NCBI RefSeq assembly: GCF_003945595.2
Contig: NW_024105087.1
Coordinates: forward strand, 744,001-808,000
From: Pipra filicauda
Taxonomy: Eukaryota; Chordata; Aves; Passeriformes; Pipridae
Direction: 5' to 3'
DNA: 64,000 nucleotides
The notes below the pieces were generated by a model. That model was not told where the DNA came from. It saw only the letters and a program-made list of their open reading frames with translations, and did no database searches. Below, one piece after another: positions 1 to 9,487 of the stretch. The position numbers and the translations under genes were made by a program. Numbering within the stretch: the first letter of the stretch is position 1; each line of letters starts with the position of its first letter.

Positions 1-200
1 CAGAACTAGGGCACAACATTTACCAGTCATTGGTAATGTAACAGAAGGAGATGCAATTTAAAAGGGAAGTTATTCCAGAGATACTCATCATACAGGCCAG
101 GGATTTAAAGAAAAAGAGAAGGAGAGGACAGGAAGACTTTGACTCCTCAAATATTAAGTGTTTACCTGCAACATCCATTTAAGGTACTCCTGGTCACTGA
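1..200. other. Left-edge sequence before the array
   Basis: This short stretch precedes the first recognisable array module. I see no exon, no open frame of note and no repeat family in it. It is presumably intron or flank of the RNF4-like gene, whose 5' exons would lie outside the window to the left. Confidence 0.4.
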
Positions 201-1274
201 GGTGTTCATCTAATATGAAGTGTTTATGGCTATCAGTGCTGAATTTGCCTGTTTAGGGCAGAAAGAGGGAAAGAAACACCTCCAGCCTAAATCCAATTGG
301 GGAAGTGAAAGAGGGGAGCAGGGAGGAGGGGCTACATGTGGTTCCTAAGCTGCCTCCATTTCGACCCCGTTGCAGCAGTGGGAGCAGAACCAGCAGCACC
401 CAGTTGTTTCCAGTGCAGCAGATAATTCAGTTGTGCTACTGACAAGTGATGATGAAGAGGAACCAAGAGATAATGATGAGTATGTGACAGATGAAGTGTC
501 TTTCTACAGTCTAATTTCTGACACAGGGTAGAAATAGGTTTTTGCCAAGGCTTTGAGTTCTGCTTGATTCTGTGTGAAAAATTCAGACCTGGAATATAGT
601 GGCCTGTCTGTTTTTAAAAGCCCATCCAAAAAACCAGTAAAATCCAGCAGAAAGCTTTTTTATCTCATTAAGGAATTAAGGAATGGATCTTACACTGTGG
701 CTTGAGACACACTGAAATGCTTGAAGTACATAAAAGCTCTTGAAATGATTGTGTTGCTGGGCTGGGATGTTGCTAGATCAGAATAAGGGATGTTTTAATT
801 TCTGACACTTTCTGTGTTGGTAACCCTCCATGCACTGTGAAATTAATGGCTGCATTTTCTTTCAAGTTCTCTTCTTCTAACACACGGCCAGCAGCTCATG
901 TTACCTCTCCAATTTGGATAGATGACTACTCAGAGGTATGGATCCACCTGTTGTTATCCTTTCAGCTTTATGGGAGGGCAAAGAGGACAGAGGGGGATCT
1001 GCACAGCTCAGCTGGCTGATGTGGGATGCTACGGGCAGCTGGCTTGAGCACAGACCTTGCTTTGGAGCTCCAACTAGCACGTCCCTCCAAGTCACTTCTC
1101 AGGGGTGTACACACAGGGAGGAACCCTTGCCAAGATGGCACATCTGTGGGTTCCTTGTTATTCTGGCAGATACTGACTGATTGCAGATACTCCAAGTCCT
1201 ATTAGCCTGGTGCCAGTGCAGCATCAAAGCTGAATTCTTTACTCCAAACCCCTATTGTGGTTTCCTTTCTTCAG
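201..1274 (+). pseudogene. Array module alpha1 (SIM-like exon + RING-N relic)
   Basis: The SIM-like exon is 376-479, phase 0 to 2. It lacks the 12 bp encoding PAGN that alpha2 and alpha4 carry, and ends before a GTATGT donor. The RING-N relic is 881-935 and encodes a TRPAA...SPIWIDDYSE-type peptide. Its acceptor is damaged: TCTAA stands where the intact alpha copies have TCTAG. The reading frame downstream of the SIM core meets a stop soon (GGGTAG). The intron (480-880) retains a segment of about 75 bp that alpha2-alpha4 have lost, so this copy is closer to the beta type there and is probably the older alpha form. It looks non-functional as an exon pair. Confidence 0.65.
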
Positions 1275-2367
1275 CAGCCGTTCATCTAACATGGATTGTT
1301 TATGGCTATCACTGCTGAATTTGCCTCTTTGGGGCAGAAAAAGGAAAAGATTTGGCTGCAGCCTACATCCAATTAGGGATCTGAAAGAGGGGAGCAGGGT
1401 GGAGGGGCTTCACATGGTTCCTAAACTGCCTTTGTTTGTACCTCGTTCCATCAGTGGGAGCAGAACCAGGAGCACCCACTTGTTTCCAGTGCAGCAGACA
1501 ATTCAGTTGTGCCACTGGTGAATGATGATGAAGAGGAACCAAGAGATAATGATGGGTATGTGACAGATAAAGTAACTTTCTAAAAGTCCAATTTCTGACA
1601 TAGGGTGGAAAGAGGTTTTTGCCAAGGCTTTGAGTTCTGCTTGATTCTGTGCAAAACTCCAGACCTGGGATGTAGTGGCCTGTCTGGAAGAGAACTAACT
1701 AAAAAACCCCAAAAAATCCAGTAAACCCCAGAAGAAATCTTTCTTCTCTCTTCATGAAGTCATTAACAGATGGATCTTACACTGTGGCTTGAGATACACT
1801 GAAATGCTTGTAGTACATACAAGTTCTTGGAATGATTGTGTTGCTGGGCTGGGATGTAGCTAGATCAGAATAAGGGATGTTTTGGTTTCTGACAATTTGT
1901 GTATCACTAACCCCTGATGAGTGGTGCAATTAACAGCTGAATTTTTTTCTTGCTCTCTTCACTCTACCACAAGACCCAGTGCTACCCTTACAAACGTGGT
2001 GGACCAGGATTGCTTCCTAGGGGTAAGAATCCACATGTTGCCACCTTTTCATTTTCTGTGGGAGGGGGAATGGAGCAGGGGAGGAGCTGCATAACTCATT
2101 TGGCTAAGATGGGATGCTAGAGGCAGCTGGCTTGAAGCACAGCCCTTGCTTTGAAGCTCCAAGTAGCACATCCCTCCAAGTCACTTCTCACGGGTGCCTG
2201 TAGAGGGGGATCCCTCGCCAAGATGGCACTGGAAGATCTGTGGGTTCCCGATAATTCTAGCAGTAATGGACTGAATGCAGACATCTGAGTCCTATTTGCC
2301 TGGCACCAACACAGCAGCCAGGCTTGAATTCTTTACTCCAACCCCTCTTGTGGCTTCCTTTCTTCAG
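1275..2367 (+). pseudogene. Array module beta1
   Basis: The SIM-like exon is 1455-1555 after a CCATCAG acceptor. It is phase 0 to 2 and has the core SVVPLVNDDEEEP, so the hydrophobic run is broken by proline compared with alpha (SVVLL). The RING-N relic is 1968-2022 by homology and encodes TRPSATLTNVVDQDCFLG, which keeps no CxxC. The homologous acceptor is TCTAC instead of TCTAG. A new AG six bases downstream (CACAAG) would keep the frame, giving a 49-nt exon from 1974. The donor GGG|GTAAGA is good. Confidence 0.65.
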
Positions 2368-3379
2368 CAGCTGTTCATGTCATACGAGTAGTTACGGATA
2401 TCACCCTTGAATTTGACTGGTTAGGGCAGAAAGAGGGACAGAAACACCTCCAGCCTAAATCCAATTGGGGAACTGAAAGAGGGGAGCAGGGAGGAGGGGC
2501 TACAGGTAGTTCTAAGCTGCCTCCATTTCGACCCCGTTGCAGCAGTGGGAGCAGAACCAGCAGCACCCAGCTGGAAACCCAGTTGTTTCCAGTGCAGCAG
2601 ATAATTCAGTTGTGCTACTGACAAGTGATGATGAAGAGGAACCAAGAGATAATGATGGGTATGTGACAGATGAAGTGTCTTTGTACAGTCTAATTTCTGA
2701 CATAGGGTTGAAAGAGGTTGTTGCCCACAAAATCTGCTGCAAAATGCAGCAGAAACCTTTCTTCTCTGTTCGTGAAGTCATTAACAAATGGATCTTACAC
2801 TGTGGCTTGAGACACACTGAAATGCTTGAAGTACATAAAAGCTCTTGAAATGGTTGTGTTGCTGGGCTGGGATGTTGCTAGATCAGAGAAGGGGATGTTT
2901 TAATTTCTGACACTTTCTGTGTTGGTAACCCTCCATGCACTGTGAAATTAATGGCTGGGTGTTCTTTCTGGTTCTTTTCTTCTAGCACACGGCCAGCAGC
3001 TCCTGTTACCTCTCCAACTTGGATAGATGACTACTCAGAGGTATGGTTCCACCTGTTGTTATCCTTTCAGCTTTATGGGAGGGCAAAGAGGACAGAGGGG
3101 GATCTGCACAGCTCAGCTGGCTGATGTGGGATGCTACGGGCAGCTGGCTTGAGCACAGACCTTGCTTTGGAGCTCCAACTAGCACGTCCCTCCAAGTCAC
3201 TTCTCAGGGGTGTACACACAGGGAGGAACCCTTGCCAAGATGGCACATCTGTGGGTTCCTTGTTATTCTGGCAGATACTGACTGATTGCAGATACTCCAA
3301 GTCCTATTAGCCTGGTGCCAGTGCAGCATCAAAGCTGAATTCTTTACTCCAAACCCCTCTTGTGGTTTCCTTTCTTCAG
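2368..3379 (+). pseudogene. Array module alpha2 (best-preserved cassette, with alpha4)
   Basis: The SIM-like exon is 2543-2658 (116 nt, phase 0 to 2): acceptor TTGCAG, core NSVVLLTSDDEEEP, donor GG|GTATGT. The RING-N relic is 2986-3040 (55 nt, phase 2 to 0): acceptor TTCTAG, donor GAG|GTATGG, peptide TRPAAPVTSPTWIDDYSE. Together they make 171 nt, or 57 codons, so inclusion keeps the reading frame. The relic aligns with the native CPICMDFFSQ at its C-terminal end, but both cysteines are replaced (C to S and C to W). Read without splicing, the SIM exon stays open through the donor for about 103 codons and ends at 2848. That run-on exists because this copy lost about 75 bp of intron. I label it a pseudogene-type cassette, though splice signals and frame are intact. 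Confidence 0.65.
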
Positions 3380-4477
3380 CAGCCGTTCATCTAACATGGA
3401 TTGTTTATGGCTATCACTGCTGAATTTGCCTCTTTGGGGCAGAAAAAGGAAAAGATTTGGCTGCAGCCTACATCCAATTAGGGATCTGAAAGAGGGGAGC
3501 AGGGTGGAGGGGCTTCGCATGGTTCCTAAACTGCCTTTGTTTGTACCTCGTTCCATCAGTGGGAGCAGAACCAGGAGCACCCACTTGTTTCCAGTGCAGC
3601 AGACAATTCAGTTGTGCCACTGGTGAATGATGATGAAGAGGAACCAAGAGATAATGATGGGTATGTGACAGATAAAGTAACTTTCTAAAAGTCCAATTTC
3701 TGACATAGGGTGGAAAGAGGTTTTTGCCAAGGCTTTGAGTTCTGCTTGATTCTGTGCAAAACTCCAGACCTGGGATGTAGTGGCCTGTCTGGAAGAGAAC
3801 TAACTAAAAAACCCCAAAAAATCCAGTAAACCCCAGAAGAAATCTTTCTTCTCCCTTCATGAAGTCAGTACAGTGATCGTGACACTGTGGCTTGAGATAC
3901 ACGGAAATGCCTTGCAGTACAGACAAGTTGTGGAAGATGTTTTGCTTTGCTGGGGTCTGGGATGTAGCTAATCAGAATAAGGGATGTTGTGGGTGTCTGA
4001 CAAGTTTGTGTATCAATAACCCCTGATGAGTGTGGCAATTAACAGCTGAATTTTTGGCTTGCTCTCTTCACTCTACCACAAGACCCAATGCTACCCTTAC
4101 AAATGTGCTGTACAAGGATTGCTTCCGAGGGGTAAGAAGCCACATGTTGCCACCCTTTCCATTTTCTGTGGGAGGGGGAATGGAGAGGGGAGGGAGCTGC
4201 ATAACTCATTTGGCTAAGATGGATGCTACAGGCAGCTGGCTTGAAGCACAGCCCTTGCTTTGAAGCTCCAAGTAGCACATCCCTACAAGTCACTTCTCAG
4301 GGGTGCCTGTAGAGGGGGATCCCTCGCCAAGATGGCACTGGAAGATCTGTGGGTTCCCGATAATTCTAGCAGTAATGGACTGAATGCAGACATCTGAGTC
4401 CTATTTGCCTGGCACCAACACAGCAGCCAGGCTTGAATTCTTTACCCAACCCTCTTGTCGCTTCCCTTTCTTCACAG
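3380..4477 (+). pseudogene. Array module beta2
   Basis: The SIM-like exon is 3560-3660 (101 nt, core SVVPLVNDDEEEP, donor GG|GTATGT). The RING-N relic is 4077-4131, with the same TCTAC acceptor defect as the other beta copies and peptide TRPNATLTNVLYKDCFRG. From about 3858 onward the copy carries many scattered one- to three-base differences from beta1 and beta3, which agree with each other. This looks like poor consensus rather than evolution. Confidence 0.6.
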
Positions 4478-5738
4478 CTGTTCATTGTCAGACGAGTAGT
4501 TACGGATATCAATCACCCGTTAATTTGACTGGTTAGGGCAAAAGAAGGACGAAACACCTCCAGCCTAAAGCCAATTGGGGAACTTTGGAAAAAGAGGGAG
4601 CAGGGAGGAGGGCTACAGGTATCTAAAGCTGCCTCCATTTCTACCGCCGTTGCAGCAGTGGGAGCAGACCGCACAACCCACTGGAAACCCAGTTGTATTC
4701 CAGTCAGCAATAATTCAGTTGTGCTACTGACAAGTGATGATGAAGAGGAACCAAGAGATAATGATGGGTATGTGACAGATGAAGTGTCTTTCTACAGTCT
4801 AATTTCTGACATAGGGTTGAAAGAGGTTGTTGCCCACAAAATCTGCTGCAAAATCCAGCAGAAACCTTTCTTCTCTGTTCGTGAAGTCATTAACAAATGG
4901 ATCTTACACTGTGGCTTGAGACACACTGAAATGCTTGAAGTACATAAAAGCTCTTGAAATGGTTGTGTTGCTGGGCTGGGATGTTGCTAGATCAGAGAAG
5001 GGGATGTTTTAATTTCTGACACTTTCTGTGTTGGTAACCCTCCATGCACTGTGAAATTAATAGCTGTGTGTTCTTTCTGGGCGTGTTCGGATATCGGCGT
5101 TCTGGTCTGACTTTCTGTCTTTCTGGTCTGGGGGATCTGGTCTGAGGGAGGGCGCTGGGGGGGGGGGGGGGTCTGGTCTGAAGCCGGTTCTAGGGGTCTG
5201 TCTGGGGGCGAGGGCCTGGTCTGGGCTGGGATGTTGCTAGATCAGAGAAGGGGATGTTTTAATTTCTGACACTTTCTGTGTTGGTAACCCTCCATGCACT
5301 GTGAAATTAATGGCTGGGTGTTCTTTCTGGTTCTTTTCTTCTAGCACACGGCCAGCAGCTCCTGTTACCTCTCCAACTTGGATAGATGACTACTCACAGG
5401 TATGGATCCACCTGTTGTTATCCTTTCAGCTTTATGGGAGGGCAAAGAGGACAGAGGGGGATCTGCACAGCTCAGCTGGCTGATGTGGGATGCTACGGGC
5501 AGCTGGCTTGAGCACAGACCTTGCTTTGGAGCTCCAACTAGCACGTCCCTCCAAGTCACTTCTCAGGGGTGTACACACAGGGAGGAACCCTTGACAAGAT
5601 GGCACATCTGTGGGTTCCTTGTTATTCTGGCCGATACTGACTGATTGCAGATACTCCAAGTCCTATTAGCCTGGTGCCAGTGCAGCATCAAAGCTGAATT
5701 CTTTACTCCAAACCCCTATTGTGGTTTCCTTTCTTCAG
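4478..5738 (+). pseudogene. Array module alpha3 with internal duplication and low-complexity insert
   Basis: The SIM-like exon is 4656-4767. It is 112 nt against 116 in alpha2 and alpha4, and the net loss of 4 nt shifts the frame ahead of the SIM core. The RING-N relic is 5345-5399 with TTCTAG acceptor and a CAG|GTATGG donor. The intron between them holds about 88 bp (4971-5058) repeated at 5223-5310, with a C/T/G-rich insert at 5080-5222 between the copies, including a run of about 15 G. The indel-rich start (4440-4720) and the insert suggest assembly error. Confidence 0.6.
5080..5222. other. Anomalous CTGGTCTG-rich insert, probable assembly junk
   Basis: This block contains repeated CTGGTCTG motifs and a run of about 15 G at 5157-5171. 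It interrupts an otherwise homologous intron, and the intron sequence before it (4971-5058) is repeated directly after it. No other module has anything like it. Confidence 0.55.
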
Positions 5739-6830
5739 CAGCCGTTCATCTAACATGGATTGTTTATGGCTATCACTGCTGAATTTGCCTCTTTGGGGCA
5801 GAAAAAGAAAAGATTTGGCTGCAGCCTACATCCAATTAGGGATCTGAAAGAGGGGAGCAGGGAGGAGGGGCTTCACATGGTTCCTAAACTGCCTTTGTTT
5901 GTACCTCGTTCCATCAGTGGGAGCAGAACCAGGAGCACCCACTTGTTTCCAGTGCAGCAGACAATTCAGTTGTGCCACTGGTGAATGATGATGAAGAGGA
6001 ACCAAGAGATAATGATGGGTATGTGACAGATAAAGTAACTTTCTAAAAGTCCAATTTCTGACATAGGGTGGAAAGAGGTTTTTGCCAAGGCTTTGAGTTC
6101 TGCTTGATTCTGTGCAAAACTCCAGACCTGGGATGTAGTGGCCTGTCTGGAAGAGAACTAACTAAAAAACCCCAAAAAATCCAGTAAACCCCAGAAGAAA
6201 TCTTTCTTCTCTCTTCATGAAGTCATTAACAGATGGATCTTACACTGTGGCTTGAGATACACTGAAATGCTTGCAGTACATACAAGTTCTTGGAATGATT
6301 GTGTTGCTGGGCTGGGATGTAGCTAGATCAGAATAAGGGATGTTTTGGTTTCTGACAATTTGTGTATCACTAACCCCTGATGAGTGGTGCAATTAACAGC
6401 TGAATTTTTTTCTTGCTCTCTTCACTCTACCACAAGACCCAGTGCTACCCTTACAAATGTGGTGGACCAGGATTGCTTCCTAGGGGTAAGAATCCACATG
6501 TTGCCACCTTTTCATTTTCTGTGGGAGGGGGAATGGAGCAGGGGAGGAGCTGCATAACTCATTTGGCTAAGATGGGATGCTAGAGGCAGCTGGCTTGAAG
6601 CACAGCCCTTGCTTTGAAGCTCCAAGTAGCACATCCCTCCAAGTCACTTCTCAGGGGTGCCTGTAGAGGGGGATCCCTCGCCAAGATGGCACTGGAAGAT
6701 CTGTGGGTTCCCGATAATTCTAGCAGTAATGGACTGAATGCAGACATCTGAGTCCTATTTGCCTGGCACCAACACAGCAGCCAGGCTTGAATTCTTTACT
6801 CCAACCCCTCTTGTGGCTTCCTTTCTTCAG
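5739..6830 (+). pseudogene. Array module beta3
   Basis: The SIM-like exon is 5918-6018 (101 nt, phase 0 to 2, core SVVPLVNDDEEEP). The RING-N relic is 6431-6485, again with TCTAC at the homologous acceptor and the GGG|GTAAGA donor. Like the other beta copies it has an early stop soon after the SIM exon when read into the intron. It is nearly identical to beta1 over its whole length. Confidence 0.65.
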
Positions 6831-7889
6831 CAGCTGTTCATGTCATACGAGTAGTTACGGATATCACCCTTGAATTGTTCATGTCATACGAGTAGTTACG
6901 GATATCACCCTTGAATTTGACTGGTTAGGGCAGAAAGAGGGACAGAAACACCTCCAGCCTAAATCCAATTGGGGAAGTGAAAGAGGGGAGCAGGGAGGAG
7001 GGGCTACAGGTAGTTCTAAGCTGCCTCCATTTCGACCCCATTGCAGCAGTGGGAGCAGAACCAGCAGCACCCAGCTGGAAACCCAGTTGTTTCCAGTGCA
7101 GCAGATAATTCAGTTGTGCTACTGACAAGTGATGATGAAGAGGAACCAAGAGATAATGATGGGTATGTGACAGATGAAGTGTCTTTCTACAGTCTAATTT
7201 CTGACATAGGGTTGAAAGAGGTTGTTGCCCACAAAATCTGCTGCAAAATGCAGCAGAAACCTTTCTTCTCTGTTCGTGAAGTCATTAACAAATGGATCTT
7301 ACACTGTGGCTTGAGACACACTGAAATGCTTGAAGTACATAAAAGCTCTTGAAATGGTTGTGTTGCTGGGCTGGGATGTTGCTAGATCAGAGAAGGGGAT
7401 GTTTTAATTTCTGACACTTTCTGTGTTGGTAACCCTCCATGCACTGTGAAATTAATGGCTGGGTGTTCTTTCTGGTTCTTTTCTTCTAGCACACGGCCAG
7501 CAGCTCCTGTTACCTCTCCAACTTGGATAGATGACTACTCAGAGGTAAGGATCCACCTGTTGTTATCCTTTCAGCTTTATGGGAGGGCAAAGAGGACAGA
7601 GGGGGATCTGCACAGCTCAGCTGGCTGATGTGGGATGCTACGGGCAGCTGGCTTGAGCACAGACCTTGCTTTGGAGCTCCAACTAGCACATCCCTCCAAG
7701 TCACTTCTCAGGGGTGTACACACAGGGAGGAACCCTTGCCAAGATGGCACTGGCAGATCAGTGGGTTCCTTGTTATTCTGGCAGATACTGACTGATTGCA
7801 GATACTCCAAGTCCTATTAGCCTGGTGCCAGTGCAGCATCAAAGTTGAATTCTTTACTCCAAACCCCTCTTGTGGTTTCCTTTCTTCAG
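6831..7889 (+). pseudogene. Array module alpha4
   Basis: The SIM-like exon is 7047-7162 (116 nt, TTGCAG acceptor, GG|GTATGT donor). The RING-N relic is 7490-7544 (55 nt, TTCTAG acceptor, donor GAG|GTAAGG, a full consensus). This is the copy with the strongest splice signals and lies closest to the functional 3' exons, so it is the most plausible cassette to be used in an RNF4-like transcript. The relic encodes SPTWIDDYSE at the place of the native CPICMDFFSQ. A 41-bp direct duplication sits at the module's start (6836-6917). Confidence 0.65.
6836..6917 (+). repeat. 41-bp perfect tandem duplication
   Basis: The block 6836-6876 (starting GTTCATGTCATACGAGTAG) is repeated directly at 6877-6917. 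The equivalent place in alpha2 has a single copy. It accounts for the longer beta3-alpha4 intron (561 against about 520 bp). Confidence 0.9.
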
Positions 7890-8107
7890 CAGCCGTTCAT
7901 CTAACATGGATTGTTTATGGCTATCACTGCTGAATTTTCCCATTTGGGAGAGAAAGAGGGAAAGTTACACCTCTGGGTCAAATCCAATTAGAGATCTGAA
8001 ACAGAGGAAGTGGTAGAAGGGTGTTCAGATGTTATTAAGCTGTCTCTGTTTTTACCCCGTTCCATCAGTGGGAGCAGAACTAGCAGCACCCTCTTGCTTG
8101 TTTTCAG
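7890..8107 (+). pseudogene. Array module gamma, truncated
   Basis: This has the same opening as the other modules (GCCGTTCATCTAACATGG region) but diverges more. The exon-like start is at 8069 after CCATCAG; it reads TGG GAG CAG AAC TAG, an immediate stop, and homology ends at about 8107 before the SIM core. There is no RING-N relic. It marks the broken 3' edge of the array. Confidence 0.6.
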
Positions 8108-9487
8108 GACAACAGCTGACTGACTATTACTTTGAATGTCCTTAACCAAAATAAGAAGTCTATAGCCTACCATTCTTTGCCTGTTGTGTCGTAACTGCTT
8201 CACTGAGCTGGTGTTAGTATGGAACACCAGGCATGCACACCAGATTCTAATTGTATTTTCTTTTCTCTCCCTTCCCATATGCATTGGTGAAGCTTCTTGA
8301 AGGTGAGTTGACTTTTTCCAGTTGCTAATGGAATTGTCCGAAATGTAATCCTTAGTTTTTATTTGTCTTTTCCAACAGTCTCTAGTACCAGGGATTGAAA
8401 GTGCATTTAGCAGAAGGCAAAGGACAGTGCTAAAGCCTCTGGCCAATGTCTTAGAGAATGGATCCCATCTGTGTCTGCTAGCTGCTATCAGACACAGTGG
8501 AATATCCCTGCAACAGAAGTTGTAGCTGAATACTCTTGCAGGAAAGAACTTTAATTTGGTGACATTTTCTGTAATTTTAATTGATTAGTGCTGGATTATT
8601 GTTACATGGACACTGGAGTTGCAGAGACCATTGTTGCATGCGGTTTCTGAGAATTCAAAAGTGAACAGCAGGTCTTGATCCTTCAGATGTTAGACTAGGC
8701 CACTCAAAATTGATCTCCTTTGAACTTGGGTGATAAAACTCCATTTTCAAGTTACCTTAACTGAGGAGGGAGATGATGGCAATTTCTAGGGAGACACTGC
8801 TTCAAGTGTTTTTATAATTTCCAAGGACTGTTCTCAATAAGACTCGTTTGATAGAAAGTGCCTTTGAGTGGGGAGGTTTCATTTAACACAGACAAAAAGA
8901 GGGCAACAGTTTAGCATCATACAGCAACAAGGAAGCACAGCAGCTCCAGAATGTACAGTTTTAGATTTAAGCATTTATTCCATCCCTTCTGAAACTTTTG
9001 GAACAAAGCACTCTGTGTTTTGCCAAGCCTTTTTCTTGTGTATGTGCTACGTCACCATGCTCCTTGGGAACTTGACTGCAGTCCTCTCTCCCCTATCACA
9101 CAGCAATTGTTGCCATTCCTTACCATAGGATCACAGCAGACCGTATTAGTAAGAATAGTGTGAGAGACCTTCCCTTTATAGGGCATATTTATTCACAGGT
9201 AGTGTATCTCAGCGGACACTGAGAATCTCTCAGGTCACGTTTTAACTGTTTGTAGGCTGATTATAGCAAATGTTTTGTTTCTGTAGCAGAATAGTCTCAA
9301 TGTGTGGAAGGGTTCAGCCTTAATATTTAGGAAACTACTTGGTTTGAGATTGCTTGTAACCCAGCTGAATAGTGTCCAATTCAAATAGGACCCATTACAA
9401 ACTATTTACAATAACGTGTTTGAAGGATAGTTCCAGGGAAAAGGAGAGAGTAAATGATAGATCTGACTTACCAAAATTAACTTTCAG
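8108..9487. other. Unique sequence between array and the native RNF4-like exons
   Basis: About 1.4 kb without homology to the array modules. A possible exon-like stretch follows a good acceptor (TCCAACAG, next base 8379) and stays open for about 48 codons, but it has no convincing donor. I take the whole interval as intron. Confidence 0.5.

Larger units (their letters stand above)
201..8107 (+). repeat. Tandem array of RNF4-like exon cassettes (eight modules, alpha/beta dimers)
   Basis: About 7.9 kb consists of eight consecutive modules of about 1.0-1.1 kb in two alternating types. Corresponding alpha RING-relic exons start at 881, 2986, 5345 and 7490, giving periods of 2105, 2359 (with an insertion) and 2145 bp. 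Long stretches are almost base-identical between copies, for example the sequence after each RING relic, so the array is young or is homogenised by conversion. A full module contains about 180-195 bp of intron, a SIM-like acidic exon, an intron of 327-412 bp, a 55-bp RING-N-like exon, and an intron of about 325 bp ending in a TTCTTCAG acceptor. The next module then starts exactly where the native gene would have its RING-C exon. The native counterpart is 9488-10609. Whether any module is spliced into mRNA cannot be decided from sequence. Copy number may be affected by assembly. Confidence 0.85.

Noticed and set aside
2537..7352. Three independent ~100-codon genes in alpha2, alpha3 and alpha4
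   Set aside because: The frames cross good GTATGT donors and exist only because of an intron deletion; the first 'start' is TTG inside the acceptor (alpha3's ATG is out of frame with the exon start). Better explained as exon plus intron.
837..7820. Repeated 60-80-codon frames in both strands (MKLMAGCS..., MTWRDVLV..., MEYLQSVS...)
   Set aside because: They recur with the modules because the DNA is duplicated; they ignore splice sites and lie mostly in introns.
201..8107. CRISPR-like or satellite interpretation of the array
   Set aside because: Units of about 1 kb with exon/intron structure homologous to a neighbouring gene; not short spaced repeats and not a simple satellite.
7988..8446. 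152-codon minus-strand frame
   Set aside because: Spans the broken gamma module and unique intron; no motif and no conserved start.
8379..8525. Candidate extra RNF4-like exon after TCCAACAG
   Set aside because: Open for about 48 codons, but no convincing donor and no similarity to RNF4 that I can defend.
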